Shown here piece after piece: positions 25,142 to 32,724 of a stretch of DNA of 64,000 nucleotides. Below the pieces are notes generated by a model that did no database searches, had not been told where the DNA came from, and was given only the letters and a program-made list of their open reading frames with translations. Every line of letters begins with the position of its first letter. Position 1 is the stretch's first letter. A program made the translations under genes and the position numbers. The DNA is from Paenibacillus sp. FSL R5-0912 (lineage in GTDB: Bacteria; Bacillota; Bacilli; Paenibacillales; Paenibacillaceae): contig NZ_CP009282.1 in assembly GCF_000758605.1 (NCBI RefSeq), positions 7,502,001-7,566,000 on the forward strand. The letters are read 5' to 3'.

Positions 25142-25942
25142 ATGAATACTAAAGGGAAATGGTCGTTAATCACCGGAGCCTCTTCGGGAATCGGCGAACA
25201 GTTCGCAAGACAATTAGCCAAGGAAGGCAGTCATCTGGTGCTTGTAGCCAGAACCAAAAGCAAACTCGATGCGCTCTCAGCCGAATTGACGCGCAGCCAT
25301 GGAGTTCAGTGCCGGGTCATCCCCCTGGATCTATCGCTCGAAGGCGCTGCCGGAGATCTGTACCAGCAATGCCAACAGCTCGGCCTGAGCATCGATCTGC
25401 TGGTTAACAATGCGGGTTTTGCCACCCATGGCCTGTTTGAAGAGGTCTCCGGCGAACGCCAGCATGAAGAAGTGATGCTCAACGTCACCGCTGTAGTCGA
25501 TATGACTCATTTATTCCTTCCCGGAATGCTCCACAGAGGGGCAGGCGCTGTGATCAATGTATCGTCTACCGCAGGCTTTCAGCCGCTGCCTTATATGGCT
25601 GTCTACGGGGCGACCAAAGCTTTTGTCCTGTCCTTTACCGACGCCCTGTGGTGGGAGAATCGTAATCGCGGCGTCCAATTCTTCGCCCTGTGTCCAGGCT
25701 CGACGGAGACCAATTTCTTCAACGTGGTGGGTACGGAGGATGCCTCTGTCGGCGGCGCGAAGGACTCGCCGGAGCGGGTAGTGGCCCTTACACTGCGCGC
25801 TATGGCCCGAGGGAAGCAGTACCTTGTTCCGGGACTCCGCAATTACCTCAGTGCCCAGATTACCCGGTTCATGACCCGCAGACAAAGTCTGCGGCTGGTC
25901 GGTGGTATGCTTCGCCCTACACACCCTAAGGAGGATCAATAA
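25142..25942 (+). CDS. Short-chain dehydrogenase/reductase
   Basis: 266 aa. Classical SDR motifs: TGASSGIGE at about 11-19, NNAG near 88, catalytic Ser in INVSSTAGF and YxxxK in YGATKAF (near 155-159). The ending is KDSPERVVALTLRAMARGKQYLVPG, as in the DltE/YqjQ-like group that includes fatty-acyl or sterol-type reductases. A GAGGAG site before the ATG at 25142 selects this start over the in-frame 25058 ATG. It overlaps the next gene by 1 nt; both are probably under the divergent TetR regulator. Confidence 0.9.
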   Translation: MNTKGKWSLITGASSGIGEQFARQLAKEGSHLVLVARTKSKLDALSAELTRSHGVQCRVIPLDLSLEGAAGDLYQQCQQLGLSIDLLVNNAGFATHGLFEEVSGERQHEEVMLNVTAVVDMTHLFLPGMLHRGAGAVINVSSTAGFQPLPYMAVYGATKAFVLSFTDALWWENRNRGVQFFALCPGSTETNFFNVVGTEDASVGGAKDSPERVVALTLRAMARGKQYLVPGLRNYLSAQITRFMTRRQSLRLVGGMLRPTHPKEDQ

Positions 25943-27075
25943 TGTCTACAGAAACCAATCCACGTAAACGTTCCACCGGTCAACACATTCGCAGATGGGG
26001 CTTGGTCCTGCTCGGCGTAATTGTGCTGGGAATCGCCGGGTTCCTGCTGATGCCTGCTCCGGTAGAGCCTGCTGTATGGTCTGCACCTGCCGCCCCTTCT
26101 TTTGAGAAGGAGGGTCCCTGGAAAGAGAACAGCAAGCTTAGCTCCGCAGAGCTTGTGACAGACCGCGCGAAGTTCCCGGAATTTATCACTTTTGATTCTA
26201 CCGGGCGGCTGTATACAGGCGACTCTGACGGCACAATCTACAGAGTGGCCTTCGATGCGGAAGGCAAGGCGCAGCCAGCCGAAGTGTTCGCCGATACCCA
26301 GGGAACACCTAACGGGCTGAAATTCGATGCTGACGGAAATTTGATCGTGGCGGATATTCAGAAGGGGCTGCTGTCGATTGACCCGAATGGAAAGATTGAA
26401 GTATTGGCCACTGAAGTAGATGGAGGACCGATCTATCTGGCGAACGAGCTGGACATCGGGCAAGACGGATCGGTCTATTTCTCCGACACCTCTAACTATG
26501 GCAAGGTCATGTTCAAAGAAATTGCCGAGAACAAACCGCATGGACGGTTGTTGAAATATGATCCGCAGACCAAACAGACAACCGTTCTGCTGAAGGATTT
26601 GTATTTCGCCAACGGAGTCGTATTATCTGCTGAAGAAGATTTCGTGCTTGTTGCTGAATCGTACCATTACCAGCTGACAAGATATTGGCTGAAGGGGCCA
26701 AAGCAAGGTACCTCTGATATTTTTGCGGAGAACCTGGCGGGGTTTCCAGACAATATCACCCGCGACGCTCAGGGAAATTTCTGGGTGGGGGTATTCACAA
26801 CCCGTCTGGCTTTTGCCGATTACATGCATAGTCATCCCTGGGTAGCAGCGATGATGTCCAAAGTTCCGCAGGCCTTGTTAAATGGAGCAAGTGCGCCGGT
26901 GAAGCACGGACTTGTCGCAGAATATGGACCCGAAGGAGAGCTTGTGAACAGCTGGCATGATCCTGAAGGAACCTTGTATGGCATCACCACTGCCGTAAGC
27001 CAGGCAGGATATTTATATCTCGGAACCGCACCGGGAGGAAGCCAGGGTGTTCATCGGGTGCTTCTGAAACCATAG
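25942..27075 (+). CDS. Strictosidine-synthase-like / SMP-30 family beta-propeller lactonase, membrane-anchored
   Basis: 377 aa. An N-terminal anchor (LVLLGVIVLGIAGFLLMP, about 20-37) is followed by a six-bladed propeller with G-x-L-Y-T-G-D-S-D-G-T-I-Y, TPNGLKFDADGNLIVADI, ELDIGQDGSVYFSDTS and LVAESYHYQLTRYWLKGPK...FPDNITRDAQGNFWVG. This last block is diagnostic for the plant strictosidine synthase-like/animal APMAP branch, whose members hydrolyse lactones or aryl esters. The active site would face outward if the anchor is N-in. Coupled to the SDR, it suggests processing of a small ketone, lactone or ester. Confidence 0.87.
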   Translation: MSTETNPRKRSTGQHIRRWGLVLLGVIVLGIAGFLLMPAPVEPAVWSAPAAPSFEKEGPWKENSKLSSAELVTDRAKFPEFITFDSTGRLYTGDSDGTIYRVAFDAEGKAQPAEVFADTQGTPNGLKFDADGNLIVADIQKGLLSIDPNGKIEVLATEVDGGPIYLANELDIGQDGSVYFSDTSNYGKVMFKEIAENKPHGRLLKYDPQTKQTTVLLKDLYFANGVVLSAEEDFVLVAESYHYQLTRYWLKGPKQGTSDIFAENLAGFPDNITRDAQGNFWVGVFTTRLAFADYMHSHPWVAAMMSKVPQALLNGASAPVKHGLVAEYGPEGELVNSWHDPEGTLYGITTAVSQAGYLYLGTAPGGSQGVHRVLLKP

Positions 27076-27121
27076 GGATTGGATTGCTGCATTCATCTAT
27101 CCACTGCCGCTTGTAAATATC

Positions 27122-27162
27122 CCAAACAGCAGCTCACTCTGACAGGAGGGGCTGCTGTTTGG
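27122..27162 (+). terminator. Hairpin after the lactonase gene
   Basis: CCAAACAGCAGC (27122-27133) pairs with GCTGCTGTTTGG (27151-27162). No T run follows, so it may be a weak terminator or RNA-stabilising hairpin. Confidence 0.55.
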
Positions 27163-27177
27163 CTTGAGGCATCTTCT

Positions 27178-27310
27178 TCTGTTAGCGTAAGACCCGCCTG
27201 CCATACGATCACTAAACTCACTCAGCGCTCCTTCCGCGTAAACCTAGTCGTTCCCCCGCGACCTGTGCTAGCAGGCATATATAATCCGACAATCTCTGGA
27301 CAGGCATTCC
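27178..27310 (-). pseudogene. Relic of a RidA/YjgF-family gene
   Basis: The plus-strand text CTGTTAGCGTAAGACC at 27180 also occurs, with similar flanks, inside the intact RidA gene near 32908. Read on the minus strand, the relic gives RidA-like pieces (LYMPASTGRGGT, EGAL, GLTLTE) in different frames, showing small deletions of 1-2 nt. It is not translatable as one protein. It lies in the same orientation as the intact gene 5.5 kb away, so the two flank the AT-rich region as direct repeats. Confidence 0.7.
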
Positions 27311-27379
27311 ACCTGCTTCGTGGCGTTACCGTTCAGTTGAAACATACTCCTAATTCTTAAAAATTCCAAATAGTGAATG

Positions 27380-27416
27380 AGGTTGATTATAAGGATTTAG
27401 GTTTCACTTTATTAAT
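27380..27416 (+). promoter_or_regulatory. 37-bp promoter-like element, copy A
   Basis: AGGTTGATTAT, 12 nt, TTCACTTTATTAAT. The same two blocks with identical spacing recur at 28277-28313. Copy A ends 72 bp before the ATG at 27489. TTGATT could be a -35 with ACTTTA or CTTTAT as -10 (17-18 nt), or the blocks could be the promoter of an alternative sigma factor. Confidence 0.6.
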
Positions 27417-27488
27417 TATAAGCAAGAGAGCAATATCATCCATGGTGAATTGTTTGAGCTTAAATTCTATTTAAGGATGTGTTGATTT

Positions 27489-28094
27489 ATGGCATTTACG
27501 TGTACAACAAATGGAGGCGGAGTCGAACTTTCAGCTTCTACGTTCGAATCAATTTATGGGAAATATGCGGACTGGGCAAGTTACAAGACAGGCGTTCCCT
27601 ATGTAATGATCCTGATCATGTGGTACCACGAAAGCGGGAAAGGAATTAAAAATATTAATACTCCCTACAACAATCCAGCAAATGCTTATGGAAGTGGCCC
27701 TGATCACCCGTATGCAAATATCTGCGTAGGCGTTACAGACTTCATTAATCTGATGACAGGAACAAATTTTAGTGTTAGTGCTGTTGATGCAAATGGACGT
27801 TCTGCATCTAAGTATATCAAAGACGCTATTGCTAACGGCTACACGCTGCCAGCCAGTAATAGGTACGGATCAATCCCTGGTGCTGGCACTTATTATGCTC
27901 CTGGTTTCGGTGCTGGATGTGCTGCTATGGGAGCAATGGGGTGGGCTCAAAGTTTTTACTACTCTTCTGGTTCTGCTGTTGGTGCAATTCCTAGCGCAGC
28001 CGGAAATATCCTTCAACGTTGGTGGGAGATTTATTACTCTGCTATATCCAAAACTAAAATCGGTACAACTTTAGCGCCCAGTTGTTGCAGCTAA
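27489..28094 (+). CDS. Unrecognised 201-aa protein with lysozyme/glucosaminidase-like centre
   Basis: No confident family. Visible: an N-terminal short beta-like segment (MAFTCTTNGGGVELS), then a helical centre with MILIMWYHESGKGIKN...YNNPANAYG...PYANICVGVTDFINLM. A Glu in an H-E-S-G-K-G helix end, an N-N-P-A-N-A-Y-G turn and a later D-F-I-N-L-M helix are reminiscent of GH73/lysozyme-like folds (E-S-G, NN-x-F/Y-G, D-H-x-x-F/L). The C-terminus is Ala/Gly-rich and ends APSCCS. There is no signal peptide. GC content looks lower than neighbours. It has its own promoter-like element and terminator. A peptidoglycan-active effector or autolysin is speculation. Confidence 0.6.
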   Translation: MAFTCTTNGGGVELSASTFESIYGKYADWASYKTGVPYVMILIMWYHESGKGIKNINTPYNNPANAYGSGPDHPYANICVGVTDFINLMTGTNFSVSAVDANGRSASKYIKDAIANGYTLPASNRYGSIPGAGTYYAPGFGAGCAAMGAMGWAQSFYYSSGSAVGAIPSAAGNILQRWWEIYYSAISKTKIGTTLAPSCCS

Positions 28095-28123
28095 AATTTA
28101 AACAAAATAGTAGGTATAGACAT

Positions 28124-28168
28124 AAGGACGCGAAATTCCCATTACGGGAATAACGCGTCCTTTTTTTT
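28124..28168 (+). terminator. Strong terminator after the lysozyme-like gene
   Basis: AAGGACGCG pairs with CGCGTCCTT, with an inner TTCCC/GGGAA helix, followed by TTTTTT. Confidence 0.92.
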
Positions 28169-28276
28169 GTATTTTAGACCTAAGTAATATTAAGACTAAA
28201 AGGAAGTATATTGTTCTTTGAAAAACAATCAAAAAATGTAGATTTATGAGATATAATAGAACATATGTTCTGTGTT

Positions 28277-28313
28277 AGGTTGATTATGGAAGTTTTTTCT
28301 TCACTTTATTAAT
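28277..28313 (+). promoter_or_regulatory. 37-bp promoter-like element, copy B
   Basis: Same 11-bp and 14-bp blocks as copy A with a 12-nt variable middle. It now stands in front of the IS110-type element; without the IS it would lie directly upstream of the sigma-factor gene at 30121. Confidence 0.6.
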
Positions 28314-28436
28314 GGAAAGAATCTAAAAGGAGCCATTCCTGTAATGAATTAATTTGAGGTTTGAATGAAAAAAGCGCCAACTGTATACTGGGAAACGTTC
28401 CGCCAAAGAACAATTGCAGCACAGGAGGCACTCAAC

Positions 28437-29732
28437 ATGAAGTATAAACAATCGAAGAAGCAGAATCAACGGATTACACGAATTTCCGACAAGACCCTTG
28501 TCGTAGGCGCAGACATTGCGAAAGAAACCCATGTGGCTCGCGCTATCGACTACCGGGGGATTGAACTCGGAAAGGATTGTGTGTTCTCAAATACCCGTAC
28601 CGGACTGGAGCAACTGGTTCAGTGGATGAAGGAGCTTCAGCGGGAGCATGCCAAGAGCGACGTCCTCTTTGGCATTGAGCCTACCGGACACTATTGGTTT
28701 AACCTGGCCGAGTATTTGGGACAGCACGGCATTCCTTTGGTCATTGTCAATCCGCATCATGTACACAAAAGCAAAGAACTGGAAGATAACTCACCCACGA
28801 AAAACGACTATAAAGACGCTAAAGTCATTGCCGATTTAGTGCGGAATGGGAAATACAGCGAACCTAAATTGCCAACGCGTATCTACGCAGATCTGCGAAT
28901 TCTCATGAATCTTCGGGAGAAGATCATGGTGAACCTCGGGCAGGTGCAAAGGCGGGTGCAGAACTGGCAGGATCGCTTTTTCCCGGAATACACTGAGGTG
29001 TTTAAAGACTGGGAAGGAAAAGCCTCGCTTATTACTCTAGACGAGTTTCCGACGCCAGGTGAGATCGTAGGACTCGGTGCAGAAGCCATCGCTCAGCGGT
29101 GGAAGAAAGACGTGAAACGAGCGGTGGGAACGAAGCGAGCCCAATTGCTGGTCGAAACGGCGAGAGGCTCTATCGGTCTGACCGAAGGTCTTCCTGCAGC
29201 AAAGATCGAGATTAAAACACTTCTGGAGCAGTATGACATGTTCGCCAGACAGCTTGAAGAGATTCTGTCCGAAGTAGAACGTCTACTAGGGCAAATTCCA
29301 GGCACGAAAGAGATGCTTACCGTGCCCGGTGTGGCTGTAGTGACGTTAGCGGGATTCCTGGCGGAAGTGGGCGATCTGAGTGGTTACGAGCATGGACAGC
29401 AGATTATTCGGCTGGCCGGACTGAATCTCAAAGAGAATAGTTCGGGAAAGAAAAAGGGCAAGTCCAGTATTACCAAACGTGGACGTGCAAAGCTGAGGGC
29501 CCTGCTGTTCCGGGCGGTCATGCCCATGGTAGCAAAGAACGCCGAATTCAAGGCACTGCACCAGTATTTTACGACACGAAGTCAGAATCCACTGAAGAAA
29601 AAGCAATCCCTTGTGGCGTTGTGCGGGAAACTTATTCGCGTGCTTCATACGCTCGGGACGAAGCACATTCCATACGATGCAAACAGCGTGTTAGGGCCGG
29701 TCCGTCAGGCCCAGCTACAGATGGCAGCCTAA
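28437..29732 (+). CDS. IS110-family DEDD transposase/recombinase
   Basis: 431 aa from the ATG at 28437 (AGGAGG 8 nt upstream; an in-frame ATG at 28365 lacks such a site). The N-terminal RuvC-like domain has Asp26 (VVGADIAKETH), Glu81 (FGIEPTGHYW) and Asp124/Asp127 (TKNDYKDAKVIADL). The C-terminal transposase-20 domain has the helix-hairpin-helix MLTVPGVAVVTLAGFLAEVGD and GLNLKENSSGKKKGKSSITKRG, with the conserved serine region. All key residues are intact, so the enzyme is probably active. IS110 enzymes act with an element-encoded bridge (seek) RNA. Confidence 0.93.
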   Translation: MKYKQSKKQNQRITRISDKTLVVGADIAKETHVARAIDYRGIELGKDCVFSNTRTGLEQLVQWMKELQREHAKSDVLFGIEPTGHYWFNLAEYLGQHGIPLVIVNPHHVHKSKELEDNSPTKNDYKDAKVIADLVRNGKYSEPKLPTRIYADLRILMNLREKIMVNLGQVQRRVQNWQDRFFPEYTEVFKDWEGKASLITLDEFPTPGEIVGLGAEAIAQRWKKDVKRAVGTKRAQLLVETARGSIGLTEGLPAAKIEIKTLLEQYDMFARQLEEILSEVERLLGQIPGTKEMLTVPGVAVVTLAGFLAEVGDLSGYEHGQQIIRLAGLNLKENSSGKKKGKSSITKRGRAKLRALLFRAVMPMVAKNAEFKALHQYFTTRSQNPLKKKQSLVALCGKLIRVLHTLGTKHIPYDANSVLGPVRQAQLQMAA

Positions 29733-30060
29733 GAAAAACCAAACTCATTTTGCTCATTGAAGTAGGTTTCACCAAAGACAAAAGAAGCACGGAGCAGCCG
29801 CAGGAACTAATTCCATAAGGGCAACGACCCTGTAAAGGAGCAAGAAACGGCGTCCACCTCTTGAGAGGCAGAACGAAGGAATGTAAGGGCAAAGACCCCG
29901 CGTGACATGGGAGGGTAAGCCGTCAAGAGACAGGTGTGGATATCCAAAGTGCGATCACAGGAACGATCCATGGGCTGGGGACAATCCCCCCAACCTCTAT
30001 TCCCGCCACCGGCTCTGCAAGAAAATAATGTCATCCTTACATGACTTCTCCAACTCTCAA
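29733..30060 (+). ncRNA. Candidate bridge/seekRNA region of the IS
   Basis: A structured, gene-free stretch directly after the transposase. Two related stem-loops are visible: AAGGGCAACGACCCTGTAA (from about 29817) and AAGGGCAAAGACCCCGCGT (from about 29886), plus ATGTCAT/ATGACT pairings near 30030. IS1111-group elements encode their guide RNA 3' of the gene, which fits this layout. Boundaries and guide loops are not resolved. Confidence 0.5.
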
Positions 30061-30120
30061 CCTGTCCATGGCTGAAAACCTAAGAACGAGTGAGCAAACA
30101 AGAGAAAATATTAATTTATA

Positions 30121-30750
30121 GTGGGAGGCTATCAGATGAATTTAACATTATTGAATGAAGCAGAGTCAGTAATCGTAAGAAATTTTTTTCAAAATGATAA
30201 AACAATTCCGTTTCTAAATCCAATTGTCAATTCCTTTTTTGATGAGGAACAACATATAGAGTGGTTGTTATCGGCAATAAAAGGGAATGACGCTAACTTG
30301 CAACTTCTCAATAGGGCGTTCAAAAAACATTACTTCAGGATACGTTTTATTCGCTTTATTTCTTCAACTATTCGCTTCGCAGCTATTGATTTTATACGAA
30401 GAATGAGGAAGGCCAAAGAAAGAAATCCTCTTTTCTTAGATAATGATACCTCTGAGAAAAACAATAAAGACGAATTTCTATATAACCATTCTCCACTGTT
30501 AGATCAATACTTTTCAGGAGATGAATTTTTTAGAGATAGTATTGAAGACGACGCACTTTACTTTGCTTGGATCGATCTAAGTCCTAAACAAAAACAGGTT
30601 ATTTTATTGTCTTACACGATGTCCTACCAAGACATTGAAATTGCTAAATTTCTCTCCATTAGCCCGCAAGCAGTATTTAATAGAAAAAGAAAGGCGTTAG
30701 TTAAAATGAGAGCAATTTATTCCAGTAAGGTGGTGAACATCAGTGGATAG
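30121..30750 (+). CDS. SigO-like alternative sigma factor (sigma-70 regions 2/4)
   Basis: 209 aa with visibly AT-rich codons. A region-2-like stretch sits at about 72-103 (FIRFISSTIRFAAIDFIRRMRKAKE). The acidic linker leads to a region-4 HTH at about 148-200 (LSPKQKQVILLSYTMSYQDIEIAKFLSISPQAVFNRKRKALVKMR). Together with the small YvrJ-like and RsoA-like genes that follow and overlap it, this matches the Bacillus SigO (YvrI)-RsoA (YvrHa) arrangement, in which promoter recognition is shared by two proteins. Its targets are unknown; the 37-bp element is my candidate. A GGGAGG site precedes the ATG. Confidence 0.8.
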   Translation: MGGYQMNLTLLNEAESVIVRNFFQNDKTIPFLNPIVNSFFDEEQHIEWLLSAIKGNDANLQLLNRAFKKHYFRIRFIRFISSTIRFAAIDFIRRMRKAKERNPLFLDNDTSEKNNKDEFLYNHSPLLDQYFSGDEFFRDSIEDDALYFAWIDLSPKQKQVILLSYTMSYQDIEIAKFLSISPQAVFNRKRKALVKMRAIYSSKVVNISG

Positions 30751-30907
30751 TGAGGCATTTACTATTTTCATTACTGCAATAAATAATGTTGGCTTTCCAA
30801 TTGTTATGATTGGATATTTAGTAGTTAGATTTGAAAAAAAGATAGATGCTCTGACTAACGTCATACACGACCTGCTCACTTCAATAAATGAATCAAAGGA
30901 GAAATGA
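30743..30907 (+). CDS. YvrJ-family small protein
   Basis: 54 aa from a GTG start (AGGTGG 9 nt upstream), overlapping the sigma gene by 8 nt. The product has the YvrJ pattern: a hydrophobic stretch NNVGFPIVMIGYLVVRFEKK (about residues 14-33) and an amphipathic tail ending in charged residues. YvrJ proteins accompany SigO-RsoA genes and are of unknown function; a membrane-attached partner of the sigma system is inferred. It ends in ATGA overlap with the next gene. Confidence 0.85.
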   Translation: MDSEAFTIFITAINNVGFPIVMIGYLVVRFEKKIDALTNVIHDLLTSINESKEK

Positions 30908-31161
30908 GTTCTATGGAAAAAGATTTATATACCTTAGTCAGTTTGGCCCAGCAAGGAGATCGAGGGGCGTTAGAGAGTATTCTTGAAATGTTCTCCCCCT
31001 TACTTAATAAACAAAAGAGGATGGTTGGTTTGAACGACCAAGACGATTTACTTCAGACTTTAAGAGAGCTATTAATAGAAAAAACACTACACTTCGATAT
31101 CGAACATTCACCTGATTTTTCACATTTCAAAAAATTGAAAGGGGAACTTAATGATGATTAA
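30904..31161 (+). CDS. RsoA-like sigma co-factor (HTH_16-type)
   Basis: About 85 aa. The sequence LYTLVSLAQQGDRGALESILEMFSPLLNKQKRMVG...DLLQTLRELLIEKTLHFD resembles the N-terminal/region 2 part of a sigma factor with no region 4. In Bacillus, RsoA supplies the region-2-like half that SigO needs. It overlaps YvrJ by 4 nt (ATGA) and the next gene by 11 nt. AAGGAG at 30896-30901 is 2 nt from the ATG at 30904 and 11 nt from the in-frame ATG at 30913, so the start may be either. Confidence 0.8.
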   Translation: MSSMEKDLYTLVSLAQQGDRGALESILEMFSPLLNKQKRMVGLNDQDDLLQTLRELLIEKTLHFDIEHSPDFSHFKKLKGELNDD

Positions 31162-31357
31162 AAGTAATATGGAAAGACAATTAGAAATTCAAAAAGAAAT
31201 TTGCATGTTAAGTAAAAAAATAATTACTGCCGCACCGGAAGATCTGGCATTCTACGATTCAATTGGACAGCTCTATGTTTTAAAATTGAAAGAAATCCAA
31301 GAAGAATGCCTTACCTTAAAAAGCGATAATTGCGTCGTTATACCGTCAAATTGCTAA
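31151..31357 (+). CDS. Small protein of the sigma operon, unrecognised
   Basis: 68 aa, mostly helical and charged: MERQLEIQKEICMLSKKIIT then DLAFYDSIGQLYVLKLKEIQEE and a Cys-containing end (SDNCVVIPSNC). A coiled-coil-like heptad pattern is visible. It overlaps the RsoA-like gene by 11 nt, so it belongs to the same operon. It could be an anti-sigma or adaptor, but nothing in the sequence proves it. An AAGGGG ribosome site precedes the ATG. Confidence 0.7.
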   Translation: MMIKSNMERQLEIQKEICMLSKKIITAAPEDLAFYDSIGQLYVLKLKEIQEECLTLKSDNCVVIPSNC

Positions 31358-31574
31358 CCCCAATTTCGAATTCTATTTCGTATAGTATTCGACATATAAA
31401 TTTAATGTTATTATTTGTTAAACATTTTATTAGGTCGGAGCGTCTAATTATACGTAGTTACAGTTACAGTATTTTGAATTATCATTTGAATATAATTGCA
31501 AATATGTAACAAAAAACTATTTTCATAATGTATAATTAAAAATGTTCAAAATAAAATCTTTAGAGGAGTTCAAA

Positions 31575-32387
31575 ATGAAATATGCAAAATTCTATACGTT
31601 GACAACAATTCTTGCAGGCACTTTGCTTATCTCGGCATGTAATAACAGTAATAATTCTCTTAACAATAGCGCTACTTCAAACATACTCTCTCATCAAGAG
31701 GAAAAGGCAAACTCAACTTCAAACCCAAGCAGTAAAAGTGTACAAATCGGGGAAGAAAGCTACAGCATTCCATTAAATGATGAAAAAACAAAAAAGTACA
31801 ATTTTGCTGTCAATACATTAGCCGGTATTGTTTGGTTGCCAGCGCCTAAAATGGAGATAGCTCCCGGAACAGAAACAAATCCATTTTATTTTCCGACTGA
31901 ACCGTTTGTTTTTTATTTGAGTTCTCCTAATGAAAAAATTCTTACTTTAGAGAAGTCTAAAAAGTTATTTACCTTGCCACTTAAAGATAGTGCAGCTACG
32001 CTGATTGTAGATGATTTATTTGGATTTGGAGATTATATTCTCTACCATACATCATCTGTCTTTACAGATGGTGCTCAGCCGCTAAGACAACAAACCTGGA
32101 TTATGAAGGTAGAAGACCCCTCATACAATAGAGTAATTAATGAGTTTCACTCAACGGGAGGAGATTCTTACAAATATGCAACTGATCAAATTGAAAATCT
32201 CTATATTTGGGTTAGTGTAACCCCTGGAAATTCTGATGGCAGCAGCAACTCTGAAGCCTATGTTTATAATATTTCTACCGGAAAGAAAGTGAAGCTAGAA
32301 GATTATTCTCTTAGCGGACAATCATCCGACTCAATTAAGTTTAACTACAATGATAAAGAATATACTTATAAGCTTCAGACTAAATAA
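31575..32387 (+). CDS. Putative lipoprotein, unrecognised
   Basis: 270 aa from the ATG at 31575, with GAGGAG just upstream. A lipobox (LLISAC, Cys near 22) is followed by a long Asn/Ser-rich linker (NNSNNSLNNSATSN). The rest is beta-rich, with VWLPAPKMEIAPGTETNPF and a final LEDYSLSGQSSDSIKFNYNDKEYTYKLQT. AT-rich composition matches the sigma operon upstream. It has its own 217-bp leader with a TATAAT at about 31534, so it may be a separate unit. A cell-surface location is clear; the function is not. Confidence 0.75.
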   Translation: MKYAKFYTLTTILAGTLLISACNNSNNSLNNSATSNILSHQEEKANSTSNPSSKSVQIGEESYSIPLNDEKTKKYNFAVNTLAGIVWLPAPKMEIAPGTETNPFYFPTEPFVFYLSSPNEKILTLEKSKKLFTLPLKDSAATLIVDDLFGFGDYILYHTSSVFTDGAQPLRQQTWIMKVEDPSYNRVINEFHSTGGDSYKYATDQIENLYIWVSVTPGNSDGSSNSEAYVYNISTGKKVKLEDYSLSGQSSDSIKFNYNDKEYTYKLQTK

Positions 32388-32597
32388 TCGTTAATTTCGA
32401 TGGTTATAACTTGGAAGGTTGAAGACCTTTCGCATAAGTTACATCATATCCAGGCAAAAAAGCGCACCCCCTACAGGATGAATCGCCCTTTGCTTATCCT
32501 TTATCACGCTGCCCGTTCTATAGCCGGATAAGGCGAGAACAACGGCAGCGTGAATTTTTATAAATATACAGCGCAAATGCACAAATGTTCGAACACA

Positions 32598-32724
32598 GTT
32601 ACTGCGGCCTCTCTTCCAGCGAAAGAACCCGCATCTGTGTATCCAGTCCAGCCACACCATCACGTATATGATGTCGCCAATCGCTCCAAACCGCCTCGCC
32701 GGGAAATTGTGCCGTCATTCAGAG
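32598..32724 (-). pseudogene. Relic of an NDP-sugar nucleotidyltransferase gene
   Basis: Two pieces match the intact gene at 23396-24154 in the same orientation. One (about 32600-32665, CTTCCAGCG and ACCCGCATCTG core) corresponds to 23644-23705. The next (about 32666-32724, TCGCCAAT and GTGCCGTCATTCAG) corresponds to about 23869-23925. About 160 bp between them is missing, so it is an internally deleted fragment. It abuts the RidA gene. Confidence 0.8.

Larger units (their letters stand above)
28314..30110 (+). mobile_element. IS110/IS1111-family insertion sequence (ends approximate)
   Basis: The element contains one DEDD recombinase gene (28437-29732), a short 5' flank and a non-coding 3' flank of about 350 bp with several hairpins. 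The limits are estimates. This family makes no target duplication and has weak or subterminal inverted repeats, and I could not identify them by eye. It interrupts the space between copy B of the promoter-like element and the sigma operon. Confidence 0.65.

Noticed and set aside
27079..27360. 93-codon plus-strand frame after the lactonase gene
   Set aside because: The sequence is better explained as a minus-strand RidA relic; no ribosome site or family.
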